The position numbers and the translations under genes are program-made. Shown one piece after another: positions 10,001 through 17,257 of a stretch of DNA of 32,293 nt. The notes beneath the pieces are model-generated. The model was not told the DNA's origin. It worked only from the letters and a program-made list of their open reading frames with translations, and did no database searches. The DNA is taken from assembly GCA_964446935.1 (NCBI GenBank), contig CAYUQI010000015.1:1-32293 (forward strand), given 5' to 3'. How positions within the stretch are numbered: position 1 is the stretch's first letter; each line of letters opens with the position of its first letter. The DNA comes from UASB124 sp964446935 (GTDB taxonomy: Bacteria; Babelota; Babeliae; Babelales; RVW-14).

Positions 10001-11335
10001 TAATACGGAGACAACAAAAGTGGCATCGGTACTGATTGGCCCTTCAAACCATACATATCCTTGTCGATACAAAGGAGAAATTTCGAATACTTTGCCAGGT
10101 GAATAGGTTCTGTCGATTATTTCTTTGGTGTATCCCGCAAGGATAGGATCGAATGCGAGGCGCAAGCCACTAGGGAATTCTTCACTAGCGCCTGGTTTAA
10201 TGAGTATGCCAACTTGTTGTTCGACAGGGGGAAAGGCAAGGGGTTCGCAAGAAATATATTCATATGAAGTATATTGAGGCCATTTATCTACCCCGGTAAG
10301 TTTTAAAGAACCAATAAGTGTGTTGAGATTCTCAACAGAAGCATACTCTTCTTCAGGGATGTTAGCGACGAGTGTTTTAATTTGTTGATCTAATTTGTAA
10401 GCAGGGTGTTGCTTTGGATCCCCAGTGATTTTTAACGCCTCATTGTGCCAGATTCTGAATGGAGTTGGGAGTCCCCCGCACCATTGATATACGCCGGCGA
10501 CACCTTTTTCAGTTCCCCAATAAGGTCGTGTAATCCCGTTCTCGCTAAATAATTTTTCTGGCCAATTGTCACCGACAGCGCTGCTTTCACCCTTTGTACC
10601 AACAGTTGAAGCAGAGAATTCTACTGACGTTGCTCCTGGCTTTATATTTTTATTAAGAACCGGTGTAACATCTGTGTTGATATTCTTAAGATTGCCCCAT
10701 TGAGCCATGATGAATTTAATATATGGGATTGTAGCTCGAAGATCTTTTGCTAAAGTGGCAAGTCGCGCTGCGGCATTTGCTCGTCCGCTTGTGGTAAGGT
10801 ATTGATTCTCTGATCCTGCCACCTTAAATCGAAGATTGCTAAGGTTTTTGCCTTCCAGTGACCATAGCGTTCCTGTTTCATTAAGATTGACGTGTAGGGC
10901 CTTGTCTACGACAAGAAATCTTCCCTCTGCTATTAAGGATGATAACTTAATATTGGAACCTTCTTTGTAAATAGTGAAGATCGTTTTTGGGCTTTTGGCA
11001 TCAAATCCTGGCTTGACGGTCCATTTGTCAGTTTTTTTGTCTTTGGCAACACCAAGATATCCACCGGCAAATGTTTTAAGACGAACTTCAAGGCCTTCGG
11101 TAAGCATATCAATAGGGTCTTTGCCTATGCTTCCTGGTGATATAGTGCAAGGAAATGTTGTGTCATTGACCACTTTTTTGACATACGCATCTCCTGCATC
11201 AGTCATTTTTTCTACAGGAACTTCGCCAGATCCTTTAAAGAAATCATCTTGTGCTATGATTTTTGACACAAGTAGTGTAACACTTAGCAAGGTCAAGATG
11301 ATGCTTGCTTTCAAGAAACTTTTTTTCTTGAACAT
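7013..11335 (-). CDS. Large secreted multidomain protein with FAMeT-like domains and Lys/Ala-rich tail
   Basis: Function unknown. The start at 11335 is chosen for its strong AAGGAGGAG ribosome binding site and the signal peptide that follows (MFKKKSFLK, hydrophobic core, cleavage near IIA/QDD); the open frame extends 26 codons further up without a better start. Length is 1,440 residues. Residues about 60-190 look like a fascin or beta-trefoil-type fold (weak call). Three segments resemble the farnesoic-acid O-methyltransferase-like beta domain (PF12248), at about 402-557 (best; contains YEIVLNEIG and ILSYTDPEPIP), 600-725 and 1138-1290. Between them lie a Met/Gly/Ala-rich linker (about 838-863), a small hydrophobic Gly/Ala segment (942-972) and a helical region (975-1130). 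The last about 115 residues are strongly basic (repeated KKA, AKK, KTT, KKP), like histone H1 tails. PF12248 is known mainly as a sugar-binding-like module of secreted proteins. A surface or host-facing role is inference. Confidence 0.8.
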   Translation of the reverse strand: MFKKKSFLKASIILTLLSVTLLVSKIIAQDDFFKGSGEVPVEKMTDAGDAYVKKVVNDTTFPCTISPGSIGKDPIDMLTEGLEVRLKTFAGGYLGVAKDKKTDKWTVKPGFDAKSPKTIFTIYKEGSNIKLSSLIAEGRFLVVDKALHVNLNETGTLWSLEGKNLSNLRFKVAGSENQYLTTSGRANAAARLATLAKDLRATIPYIKFIMAQWGNLKNINTDVTPVLNKNIKPGATSVEFSASTVGTKGESSAVGDNWPEKLFSENGITRPYWGTEKGVAGVYQWCGGLPTPFRIWHNEALKITGDPKQHPAYKLDQQIKTLVANIPEEEYASVENLNTLIGSLKLTGVDKWPQYTSYEYISCEPLAFPPVEQQVGILIKPGASEEFPSGLRLAFDPILAGYTKEIIDRTYSPGKVFEISPLYRQGYVWFEGPISTDATFVVSVLADSNGDVNIALANEIGPKPEYEIVLNEIGTTLYKNGKRIREVWAQDNSFARVQGGKIEDVAVSINKNGTIIVTIGKVPILSYTDPEPIPLINRLGVGTGFTSARCLGFQIINKPLIIEKPGYSYITIPSAATGSTDAPAWLDKQLSPANQGTISFNLAGQGTCVVDLAEDPQIGQKGYKIFIGPDGIVVVDRETKEELGKLDSDYNPDVKEANIGKATVPCWISFDETGVLMLGIGELGKIGKPVFMTKTLKTEKENKICFVGFGSKDGSVTVSNVTLWPKAQITFDPKKEKSVIKTITFKEFEGGLILIDPYLFQLSQPGKQITLKDLFSGREYTIGQATAPGTQYLMDIILNEKSDQFVEIKPLWDVEPPSIKAKRKSANLLDVTTQQLQEKVAPGMMDAAAAMKPPMGMGMGMGSSASKPAAAPTGDEKTQGGDNVSAEIGAAAGGVSTSATQQRGTPTPFRQAGTVTPEQLQEAKSKLKHVSHNETVQSNSLLKGGSMAASGVMAGVGAAANIAGMVTGICSAGEKADIEAWEKERDMKIPQDQIMWAKAGAYVPTAVEQKTQQVNQAMEILSTLQIPSQLDLFIQNYKKILELVDSSMVIKDPSVRKQLVKGIIDFRDKVKNAEGDITANNVNIYAGTFDVLVGAYSTIFLLDPSSDEESRMKNDLAIATNDFFRDIFVSPIMNNYGLTFESKGTIYHLRDNQLTTPGKGLITFEAKGYGDIFISLTNDLGKKSYIIDLGAQANTMATISRGVYASPILEADYEQPQYRDLMLDSRNFKAYWIDFDGATIRIGVGKPNASKAIITFNDPYPDFAKDLRIPGIGSDEDPVAIRKIVVNTKSLDEIGADELETIMGEKKEPVVVPEAPLVITPVQQVVIEKKVAAVKQAKKAKKAPKKVKAKKKAAGRKGKVVKAPRTKVPTLKKTTQKTVKKAAPKTTLTKKPGKTARPVRIQQQTVKKVEGKKTAVKKASAKKTTAKKAIKKQASSEPES

Positions 11336-11501
11336 ACTCTCCTCCTTAAAAATAATATGGGAAAACATCCGACAACTATTTTCAACATTAGATCCTGCAC
11401 ATGGAAAAATCAACAGTTTGCCTAAAAACGAAAAAGAATTGATCTTTACTCGATAGTGCTTTGTTATACACTGTTAATATGAGTTATAAAGGAGAGTTTT
11501 T

Positions 11502-12449
11502 TTGCTAAAAGAGGATGTTGAGATGATTTATAAAGTGGTGATTATTGGTTCTGGTCCTGCAGGACTTACAGCTGGTATGTATGCAGCGCGCGCCAAACTG
11601 GAACCGCTTATTTTTGAAGGACCGTTACCGGGTGGTCAGCTTATGACAACGACAATGGTTGAAAATTGGCCAGGCAATATTTCAATACAGGGTCCTGACT
11701 TAATGTTTAATATGCGACAACAGGCGCAAGCATGTGGTAGTTCGCTGGTAGCTACAAATGTTACTAAAATTGATTGTTCAGTGCGGCCGTTTCGGATATG
11801 GACACAAGGTAATAAAGAGTATCAAGCACATTGTGTTATTATCGCTACGGGTGCTGTACCAAGAAAACTTAATTGTAAGGGCGAAACTGAGTATTGGGGG
11901 AAAGGTGTTTCGACGTGTGCCACCTGTGATGCCCCTTTTTATGAAGGTAAGGAAGTAGTGATTGTTGGTGGTGGTAATTCTGCAGTTGCTGAAGCAGAAC
12001 ATCTGATGCATGTTGCTAAAAAAGTCACCATAATTCATGTACTGGATCGTCTTACGGCGACTGACCCTATCAAAGATAAGATTATGTCATACAATAAAGT
12101 TTCAATCATTTATAATTCCACCGTTGTTGAAATTGGTGGTGATGGACAACATGTTACGCAGGTGATTATTGAAAATCAGCGGGATAAAAAACGACAGACT
12201 TTACCAACACAGGGTGTTTTTGTTGCCATTGGGTTGACGCCTAACACTGCTATGTTTAAAGATCAAATAGCACTTAATACCCATGGATATCTGGTTGTAC
12301 AAGATCATGTAAAAACAAGTATTGAAGGTGTTTTTGCGGCTGGTGATGTTGCCGATTACCGCTACAAGCAAGCGATTACGGCATCAGCTGCTGGGTGTAT
12401 GGCCGCACTTGAAGCACAACGGTACTTGGAGCTTACAAACGTTGTGTAA
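11502..12449 (+). CDS. trxB: Thioredoxin reductase
   Basis: This FAD- and NADPH-dependent cytosolic enzyme reduces thioredoxin. Visible motifs are the FAD-binding VVIIGSGPAGLTAGMYAAR near the N-terminus, the redox-active CATC near residue 138, the NADPH-binding IVGGGNSAVAEAE, and the C-terminal FAD-binding GVFAAGDVADYRYKQAITA. Length (about 308-315 residues) is normal. Two starts are possible: TTG at 11502 with a strong AAAGGAGAG just upstream, or ATG at 11523 (MIYKVVIIGSG), which fits family N-termini and has GAGGA before it. Its likely substrate thioredoxin is encoded at 20582-20899. The 3' end overlaps the convergent DHH gene by 17 bp. Confidence 0.96.
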   Translation: MLKEDVEMIYKVVIIGSGPAGLTAGMYAARAKLEPLIFEGPLPGGQLMTTTMVENWPGNISIQGPDLMFNMRQQAQACGSSLVATNVTKIDCSVRPFRIWTQGNKEYQAHCVIIATGAVPRKLNCKGETEYWGKGVSTCATCDAPFYEGKEVVIVGGGNSAVAEAEHLMHVAKKVTIIHVLDRLTATDPIKDKIMSYNKVSIIYNSTVVEIGGDGQHVTQVIIENQRDKKRQTLPTQGVFVAIGLTPNTAMFKDQIALNTHGYLVVQDHVKTSIEGVFAAGDVADYRYKQAITASAAGCMAALEAQRYLELTNVV

Positions 12450-13096
12450 TTTCATCAACCGTCTGTTTGACTGGTTTATTACTCAAAATACCAGCAGCAT
12501 TAGGATGTCCGCCGCCGCCAAACTGGGCTGCAAATTTGTTGACATCTGTTTTTCGTGAACGGAGTGANNNNNNNNNNNNNNNNNNNNNNNNNNNNNNNNN
12601 NNNNNNNNNNNNNNNNNNNNNNNNNNNNNNNNNNNNNNNNNNNNNNNNNNNNNNNNNNNNNNNNNNNCCATTGCTTGAGGAGAAAATAAAGTTCTTCGCA
12701 AGCACTTGATGACTGGGGGTTAATGAAATTGAAGATGCCTTTAATGATATTACTAATATGATGATCAATATTGATCATGGGGATTTGATTGAACGATGGA
12801 GACCAATACATTCGTTGTGGGGTTGCAGTGTCAATAACAATGATAAGGTCTGGTTGTTGAGTATGTTTATTGATTAAAGTGTTTCTCGGTTGACGTTTAT
12901 AATCAGTTTCTGGTTTGCTTGGGTAAATGGTTTCAACAGATTTATCAAATTTTTTGAAAATGTGTTCAAGTGTAGCACAGGCTGAGACTCCATCGGCGTC
13001 TGGATTGCTATGGCTTAGAAGTGTTATTGCCCTGGAGCGTTGTATAAGATCCCATGCACCCGTGATATCCTTTGTGGAATAGTTTCTATTTGACAT
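12433..13096 (-). CDS. nrnA: DHH-family phosphoesterase (NrnA-like nanoRNase/pAp phosphatase), broken by assembly gap
   Basis: NrnA-type enzymes degrade short oligoribonucleotides and can dephosphorylate pAp in the cytosol. The N-terminal 143 residues (13096-12668) carry the DHH-domain metal-binding motifs HSNPDADG (29-36), VIDTATP and DHH at 111-113. After the N-run, the last 45 residues carry the DHHA1-domain signature FGGGGHPNAAG. The two halves are in different frames across the 100-N placeholder, so the coding sequence cannot be read through as given. Family members are about 320 residues, so about 130 residues (roughly 400 bp) are probably missing. The start has AAAGGA eight nt upstream. 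Its 3' end overlaps trxB by 17 bp in convergent orientation. Confidence 0.85.
12568..12667. other. Assembly gap (100 N)
   Basis: Exactly 100 N, a standard placeholder length. Flanking halves of the DHH phosphoesterase are out of frame with each other and lack the linker and most of the DHHA1 domain, so the true gap is probably several hundred bases. Confidence 0.95.
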
Positions 13097-13181
13097 GATT
13101 AAAAATCCTTTGGTTCATGATTTTTATATAATTGTATAGAGCTAGCCAAAAAAAGCATAGGTCGTCAACTCTTTTGGTCTT

Positions 13182-13195
13182 TTAGTGCGCACTAA
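13182..13195. promoter_or_regulatory. 14-bp perfect palindrome, candidate operator
   Basis: TTAGTGCGCACTAA is an exact palindrome in the 436-nt intergenic region (13097-13532) between the divergent DHH and FolC-like genes. A second, looser inverted repeat (ATTGGC at 13266-13271, GCCAAT at 13289-13294) precedes the candidate promoter at 13305. Regulatory function is inference; no other gene is visible in this region. Confidence 0.35.
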
Positions 13196-13304
13196 TGTGT
13201 GTTATCTATTCAATTAAGTAGGAACGAGGCATCGACCGAAATATGTTTCAATTTGTAATCATTTGATTGGCGCGCGCGTTTCAAACCTGCCAATTAATAG
13301 GTGT

Positions 13305-13333
13305 TTGACAATTTATCCTGGCTCTCGTAAACT
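13305..13333 (+). promoter_or_regulatory. Candidate promoter for the FolC-like gene
   Basis: A perfect TTGACA (13305-13310), 17-nt spacer and TAAACT (13328-13333; 4 of 6) are found. It would give a 5' leader of about 190 nt before the start codon at 13533, unusually long for a housekeeping gene. Confidence 0.5.
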
Positions 13334-13532
13334 TGGTGTAATAATTTTTGACTAATGAAACATTGCTTTTTTATACAATCTTTTTTTGCATATATAAACG
13401 AATTTCACAAATTTTATCTGTAAGAAAGTGTGTAATCTTAGATCATTGTAATCTTCAGGGTAGGGATGTATTAGGGAGAGGTGAGAAATTTTAATTACGT
13501 AAACTACCATTATATTAAAGAAGGGCACTGAA

Positions 13533-14933
13533 ATGATTACAAGTACAGAAACTCGAAAAAAACATGAGCCAGGGCTAGGCCAGGGCAAAACGTACGCCGA
13601 TGTGATAAGTTATCTTGATGGTTTAAAACCAGCCGAGTATCATGAGGCTAGTTTGCAGCGTGCTAAACAACTTGACCACCTGCTTGGTTCTATTTCTACT
13701 AAAATTGATACTGTTGTTGTTGGTGGTACCAATGGCAAAAGTTCCACGATCCACTTTGCGGCCAAACTTTTAAAAGAAGAAGGCTTTAAGGTTGGAACAC
13801 TTTTTTCTACGCACATTCTAAATTACACTGAACGTATGTGCCTTAATTTCGAACAAATTTCCACTAAAAGTTTTGCTGATACAGTAAGTCATGTTATCAA
13901 TGTTGCCGAAACTAATAATATTAAAGCGACAACACATGAAATTTTGATGTTCTCATCACTTTTATTTTTTCATGCTGAAAAAGTTGATGTTGCATTAATT
14001 GAGGTTAATTACGGTGGTAAATATGATGCTGCTGCATACCTCAAGCCAAAGATTGCCGCTGTTACTCGTGTTACTGATGATAGTAAAGGATTAATGGGAC
14101 AAGACCTTGATAAAATTGCTTGTGAATTGCTTGAAATTGCAAAGCCAGGCACATGGTTTATTTCAGCCGAACAAAGTAAGCTTCGTTTGCAAAAGATGAA
14201 GACGTGGTGTGATGAACACAATATTAAATGGGCAATGCCAATCAGAAAATTGGCTAATCTTCCTTATATTTATGAACAATTGTTTGGAAGAATTGCATCA
14301 CTTGGCGAACGTATAGCACAAATTTATGTTGAAGATATTCGTGGTAAATTTTCGCCTTTCTTGCGTGGTAATTTACTTGCTACACAAAAGGGTCAACGTG
14401 GTCGTCCAACACTTGAAGCAAAGCGCAATGCTGAACTCAATCCAATTAAGACATTAAAGGGATTCTGGACCGATCAATTTGATCTTCTTCATAATCGCTT
14501 TGAATTACTTGATAAAGAGAATCCATCAATTCTTCTTGATAATTCAAGTAACTTGGACGCATTTACCAATCTTTTCCTTGGTGTTCGTTTACTTCATTAC
14601 CAGAAACCACTTAAGGGACTTTCTATTGTTCTTGGCTTGAATAAAGCAATCAATGCAATGGAAGCGATCAAGCTTATGCGTTATTTACTCAAGAAGGTTA
14701 ATGGTCAAGTTTTCTTTGTTCAATTGCCTTCAGATTGTGTTTCTCATGATCCACAAGATCTTGGGGTGATGGCCAAAGAGCTTAATGTTAAAGCTAAGGC
14801 ATGTGCGTCATTACATGAGGCACTTGAACAGGCTAAGGCTACTATTGATGAACGCGATGGTCTTCTTGTTCTTGCTGGTTCCAATTCTCTTGTTAGCGAT
14901 TATTGGAAATTACGCGGGATGAAGAAAATCTAA
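13533..14933 (+). CDS. FolC-like Mur-ligase-family protein, catalytic motifs degenerate
   Basis: The overall architecture matches folylpolyglutamate/dihydrofolate synthase, which adds glutamate to folates using ATP. The Mur-ligase P-loop is intact (VVVGGTNGKSST, residues 61-72), and the N-terminal YADVISYLDGL and HLLGSI fit FolC. Other family signatures are altered: EVGLGGRLDATN appears as EVNYGGKYDAAAY, the EKAGI segment with the carbamylated lysine appears as ELLEIAKPG (Lys replaced by Leu), and DGAHNP appears as LLDNSSNLDA. There is an extra, basic stretch near residues 275-315 (KGQRGRPTLEAKR). Length 466 residues is slightly above typical. AGAAGGG upstream supports the ATG. It may be a divergent FolC or a paralog with another substrate; activity as FolC is uncertain. 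A strong terminator follows. Confidence 0.75.
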   Translation: MITSTETRKKHEPGLGQGKTYADVISYLDGLKPAEYHEASLQRAKQLDHLLGSISTKIDTVVVGGTNGKSSTIHFAAKLLKEEGFKVGTLFSTHILNYTERMCLNFEQISTKSFADTVSHVINVAETNNIKATTHEILMFSSLLFFHAEKVDVALIEVNYGGKYDAAAYLKPKIAAVTRVTDDSKGLMGQDLDKIACELLEIAKPGTWFISAEQSKLRLQKMKTWCDEHNIKWAMPIRKLANLPYIYEQLFGRIASLGERIAQIYVEDIRGKFSPFLRGNLLATQKGQRGRPTLEAKRNAELNPIKTLKGFWTDQFDLLHNRFELLDKENPSILLDNSSNLDAFTNLFLGVRLLHYQKPLKGLSIVLGLNKAINAMEAIKLMRYLLKKVNGQVFFVQLPSDCVSHDPQDLGVMAKELNVKAKACASLHEALEQAKATIDERDGLLVLAGSNSLVSDYWKLRGMKKI

Positions 14934-14960
14934 GAGTAGCTCGCTAATAGTTTATGATTG

Positions 14961-14992
14961 AAAAAAGGCCGGACACAATGTCCGGCCTTTTT
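14961..14992 (+). terminator. Intrinsic terminator after the FolC-like gene
   Basis: Stem AGGCCGGACA/TGTCCGGCCT extended by A/T pairs, three-base loop CAA and a T-run (CCTTTTTC). It begins about 27 nt after the stop at 14933. Confidence 0.85.
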
Positions 14993-14993
14993 C

Positions 14994-15022
14994 TTGACAA
15001 GGTTCGTATTGAATTGTACGCT
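14994..15022 (+). promoter_or_regulatory. Candidate promoter for tRNA-Phe
   Basis: A perfect TTGACA (14994-14999), 17-nt spacer and a weak -10 TACGCT (15017-15022) are found. The expected transcription start is near 15029, 27 nt before the tRNA, and it lies directly after a terminator. Confidence 0.5.
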
Positions 15023-15055
15023 ATTCTGGTATTTGTGAACATTTCGCGTTCCGGC

Positions 15056-15131
15056 GCCGGGATAGCTCAGGTGGTAGAGCAGTAGACTGAAAATCTATGT
15101 GTCGGCGGTTCAACTCCGCCTCCCGGCACCA
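15056..15131 (+). tRNA. tRNA-Phe (anticodon GAA), CCA encoded
   Basis: Acceptor GCCGGGA pairs with TCCCGGC, D-arm GCTC-AGGTGGTA-GAGC, anticodon loop CTGAAAA gives GAA, T-arm GGCGG-TTCAACT-CCGCC, discriminator A and genomic CCA. It is 76 nt with no mismatches that break a stem. It precedes ffh by 101 nt. Confidence 0.98.
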
Positions 15132-15232
15132 TACTTCGCTAAAGCTTCGTATGGCAAGCCCTTCTTTTCTATAAAATTCTTCGATGATTAATTTGAGTTT
15201 AAGTTTGCATGGTTGTTTATTAGTGGTGGTGT

Positions 15233-16564
15233 ATGTTTACGTTTCTTTCTCAAAAATTTTCTGGCGTTCTGAAGTGGCTCAATAACAAGGGGCGACTTAC
15301 CGAAGAAAATATTAATCAAGCCTTATCAGATGTTCGCACGGCATTGTTGGAAGCTGATGTGCCCTTAGATATTGTTGAAGCTTTCCTTGATGAGATCAAA
15401 AAGGATGCTATTGGAAAAAATGTGCATAAAGATCTCAATCCAGGCCAACAGTTTATTAAAATTGTTCATGATAAGTTGCTTGAATTTTTGGGTGGTCGTA
15501 ATGCACTTACCTCGTTCTCATTTCAAATACCTTCAGTCATTATGGTAATGGGATTGCAAGGATCTGGTAAAACAACCACTGTTGCTAAGCTTGCTCACGA
15601 AGTTATGCGTCATGCACAGCAGCGAGGTAAAAAACGACATATTCTTCTTGGCTCAGTAGACTTTTATCGTCCTGCTGCTGTAGAACAGTTGTCTATTTTG
15701 GCAAACTCAATAGGCGTTAGCTTTTATAAAGCCCCTTCAGCTGATCCAATTACTGCTGCGCAACAAATCTATGATTACTTTAAAGCTAACCACTTTGACC
15801 ATTTATTTCTAGATACGGCGGGGCGACTGCATATTGATGCTGAGATGATGAGCGAGTTGGTAACGATTAATAAAAAATTAGCTCCGAAACACAAAATTTT
15901 GGTGCTTGATGCAATGACTGGTCAAGAATCGTTACATGTGGCCACCGCGTTTGATAAAGCGGTTGGTTTTGATGTGGCTGTTCTTTCCAAAATGGATAGT
16001 GATGCCCGCGGAGGGGCTGCTTTTGCCTTCCGTTATGCGCTTAAAAAACCAATAGCCTGGGTGGGTATTGGAGAAAAGGTAGAGGATTTAGAAAGTTTTA
16101 TCCCTGAGCGAATGACGACTAGAATTTTGGGCATGGGGGACATGCAGACGTTGCTTGAAAAAGCGACTGAAGAGGTAAGCCTTGAAAGCCAGCAATCGAT
16201 GACTAACCGATTGATGGGGGGTAATTTTACCCTACAGGATTTTTACGAACAAATGGGACTTATTGATAAAATAGGTTCCTTCCAGAAAATAAGCCGCTAT
16301 CTTCCTGGGGCACAAGATATTCAGCCTGAAATGATTGAAAAAGGTCAGCATGAAATGAAGAAATTTAAGGCTATTATTAGCTCTATGACCAAGAAAGAGA
16401 AGCTGGTACCCTCTGTTTTAGACGTTTCCCGTAAAAAACGTATTGCTCAGGGGGCAGGTGTAACTGTGCAAGATATTAATCAATTGTTACAAAGATTTGA
16501 ACAAAGCAAACAATTTGTTAAAATGTTTAAGAAAACGGGCATGTTGAGACGGTTTTTAAAGTGA
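15233..16564 (+). CDS. ffh: Signal recognition particle protein Ffh
   Basis: This SRP GTPase binds 4.5S RNA and signal sequences and docks with FtsY to deliver nascent membrane proteins. The N domain occupies residues 1-90 (LSQKFSGVLKWLNNKGRLTEENI). The G domain has GLQGSGKTTT (about 107-116), DTAGR (about 193) and SKMDSDARGG (about 252, where the usual TKxD has Ser). The M domain from about residue 300 is Met-rich and ends with the RNA-binding RKKRIAQGAGVTVQDINQLL. Length (443) is typical. It heads the conserved block ffh-rpsP-khpA-trmD-rplS. The ribosome binding site is weak (GTGGTGGTG). Confidence 0.98.
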   Translation: MFTFLSQKFSGVLKWLNNKGRLTEENINQALSDVRTALLEADVPLDIVEAFLDEIKKDAIGKNVHKDLNPGQQFIKIVHDKLLEFLGGRNALTSFSFQIPSVIMVMGLQGSGKTTTVAKLAHEVMRHAQQRGKKRHILLGSVDFYRPAAVEQLSILANSIGVSFYKAPSADPITAAQQIYDYFKANHFDHLFLDTAGRLHIDAEMMSELVTINKKLAPKHKILVLDAMTGQESLHVATAFDKAVGFDVAVLSKMDSDARGGAAFAFRYALKKPIAWVGIGEKVEDLESFIPERMTTRILGMGDMQTLLEKATEEVSLESQQSMTNRLMGGNFTLQDFYEQMGLIDKIGSFQKISRYLPGAQDIQPEMIEKGQHEMKKFKAIISSMTKKEKLVPSVLDVSRKKRIAQGAGVTVQDINQLLQRFEQSKQFVKMFKKTGMLRRFLK

Positions 16565-16629
16565 TATCGCTCAAGTCCTTTTTGTCTTTCGCATTGTTTT
16601 AGACCTTGTTGTTAGAAAGGATTGACCTA

Positions 16630-16863
16630 ATGGCAGTTAAGATTCGGTTCAGTAGAATAGGAAAAAAGAATCGACCATATTGGCGTATTATTGCTGTAGA
16701 TTCTCGTAAAAAACGCGATGGTGCATTTCTTGAAGACTTGGGAACCTATGATCCTATTAAGCATCAGGTGGTTCATCTTCATAAGGATCGTATTCAAGAA
16801 TGGGTTACCAAAGGTGCTGAGTGTTCACCAGCAGTCATGAAGTTGATGAAGGCTCAGGCATAA
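16630..16863 (+). CDS. rpsP: 30S ribosomal protein S16
   Basis: A small-subunit assembly protein. MAVKIRFSRIGKKNRPYWRI is the standard N-terminus, followed by VDSRKKRDGAFLEDLGTYDP and the final WVTKGAECSPAVMKLM. The ATG at 16630 has AGAAAGGA about 8 nt upstream; an in-frame TTG at 16606 is not needed. It is 77 residues and lies between ffh and khpA in the usual order. Confidence 0.98.
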   Translation: MAVKIRFSRIGKKNRPYWRIIAVDSRKKRDGAFLEDLGTYDPIKHQVVHLHKDRIQEWVTKGAECSPAVMKLMKAQA

Positions 16864-16953
16864 GCAGGATTCTACTTGCTTATCACTTGTGTTACTAAAA
16901 ATCATATTGTCGGATATTGTTGATAATAGGTAAGTAAGCATTGGGAGAGTGAC

Positions 16954-17187
16954 ATGCTGAAAGATCTTGTTGAATATGTTGTTAAAAAATTGGTAGATAA
17001 ACCAGATCAAGTTTCGGTTTCTGAAATAACTGGCGAACAGTCAACCATTATTGAACTTCGCGTTGCCCCTGAAGATTTGGGTAAAGTTATTGGCAAAGAA
17101 GGCCGCACGGCACGTTCCATCAGAACACTTGTTCACGCAGCAGCGTCCAAAGAACATAAGCGCGCAGTGCTTGAGATCCTTGAATAA
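16954..17187 (+). CDS. khpA: KH-domain RNA-binding protein KhpA
   Basis: A 77-residue single KH-domain protein with the GxxG loop in LGKVIGKEGRTARSIRTLV (near residues 41-58). KhpA binds RNA, commonly as a heterodimer with KhpB/EloR; khpB is not in this window. Ribosome binding site GGGAGAG precedes the ATG. Its place after rpsP is conserved in many bacteria. In many genomes rimM would follow; here a terminator and then trmD follow. Confidence 0.97.
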   Translation: MLKDLVEYVVKKLVDKPDQVSVSEITGEQSTIIELRVAPEDLGKVIGKEGRTARSIRTLVHAAASKEHKRAVLEILE

Positions 17188-17217
17188 TTTAATCTGCGAT
17201 AAATGATGATAGAAGCT

Positions 17218-17242
17218 GGGCTGGCAAGTGCCAGCCCTTTTT
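17218..17242 (+). terminator. Intrinsic terminator/attenuator between khpA and trmD
   Basis: Nine-base-pair stem GGGCTGGCA/TGCCAGCCC (17218-17226, 17229-17237), two-base loop and five T. It ends only 15 nt before the trmD start codon, so trmD must be expressed by readthrough or from a start site almost at its ATG. Confidence 0.85.
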
Positions 17243-17257
17243 GTTAAGATAAAAATT

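Noticed and set aside
12500..12701. ORFs reading through the N-run near 12568-12667
   Set aside because: The frame across the gap is arbitrary; the residues after the gap in those frames do not belong to the DHH phosphoesterase.
15132..15232. 4.5S RNA next to ffh
   Set aside because: The characteristic conserved tetraloop region of SRP RNA is not present between tRNA-Phe and ffh.
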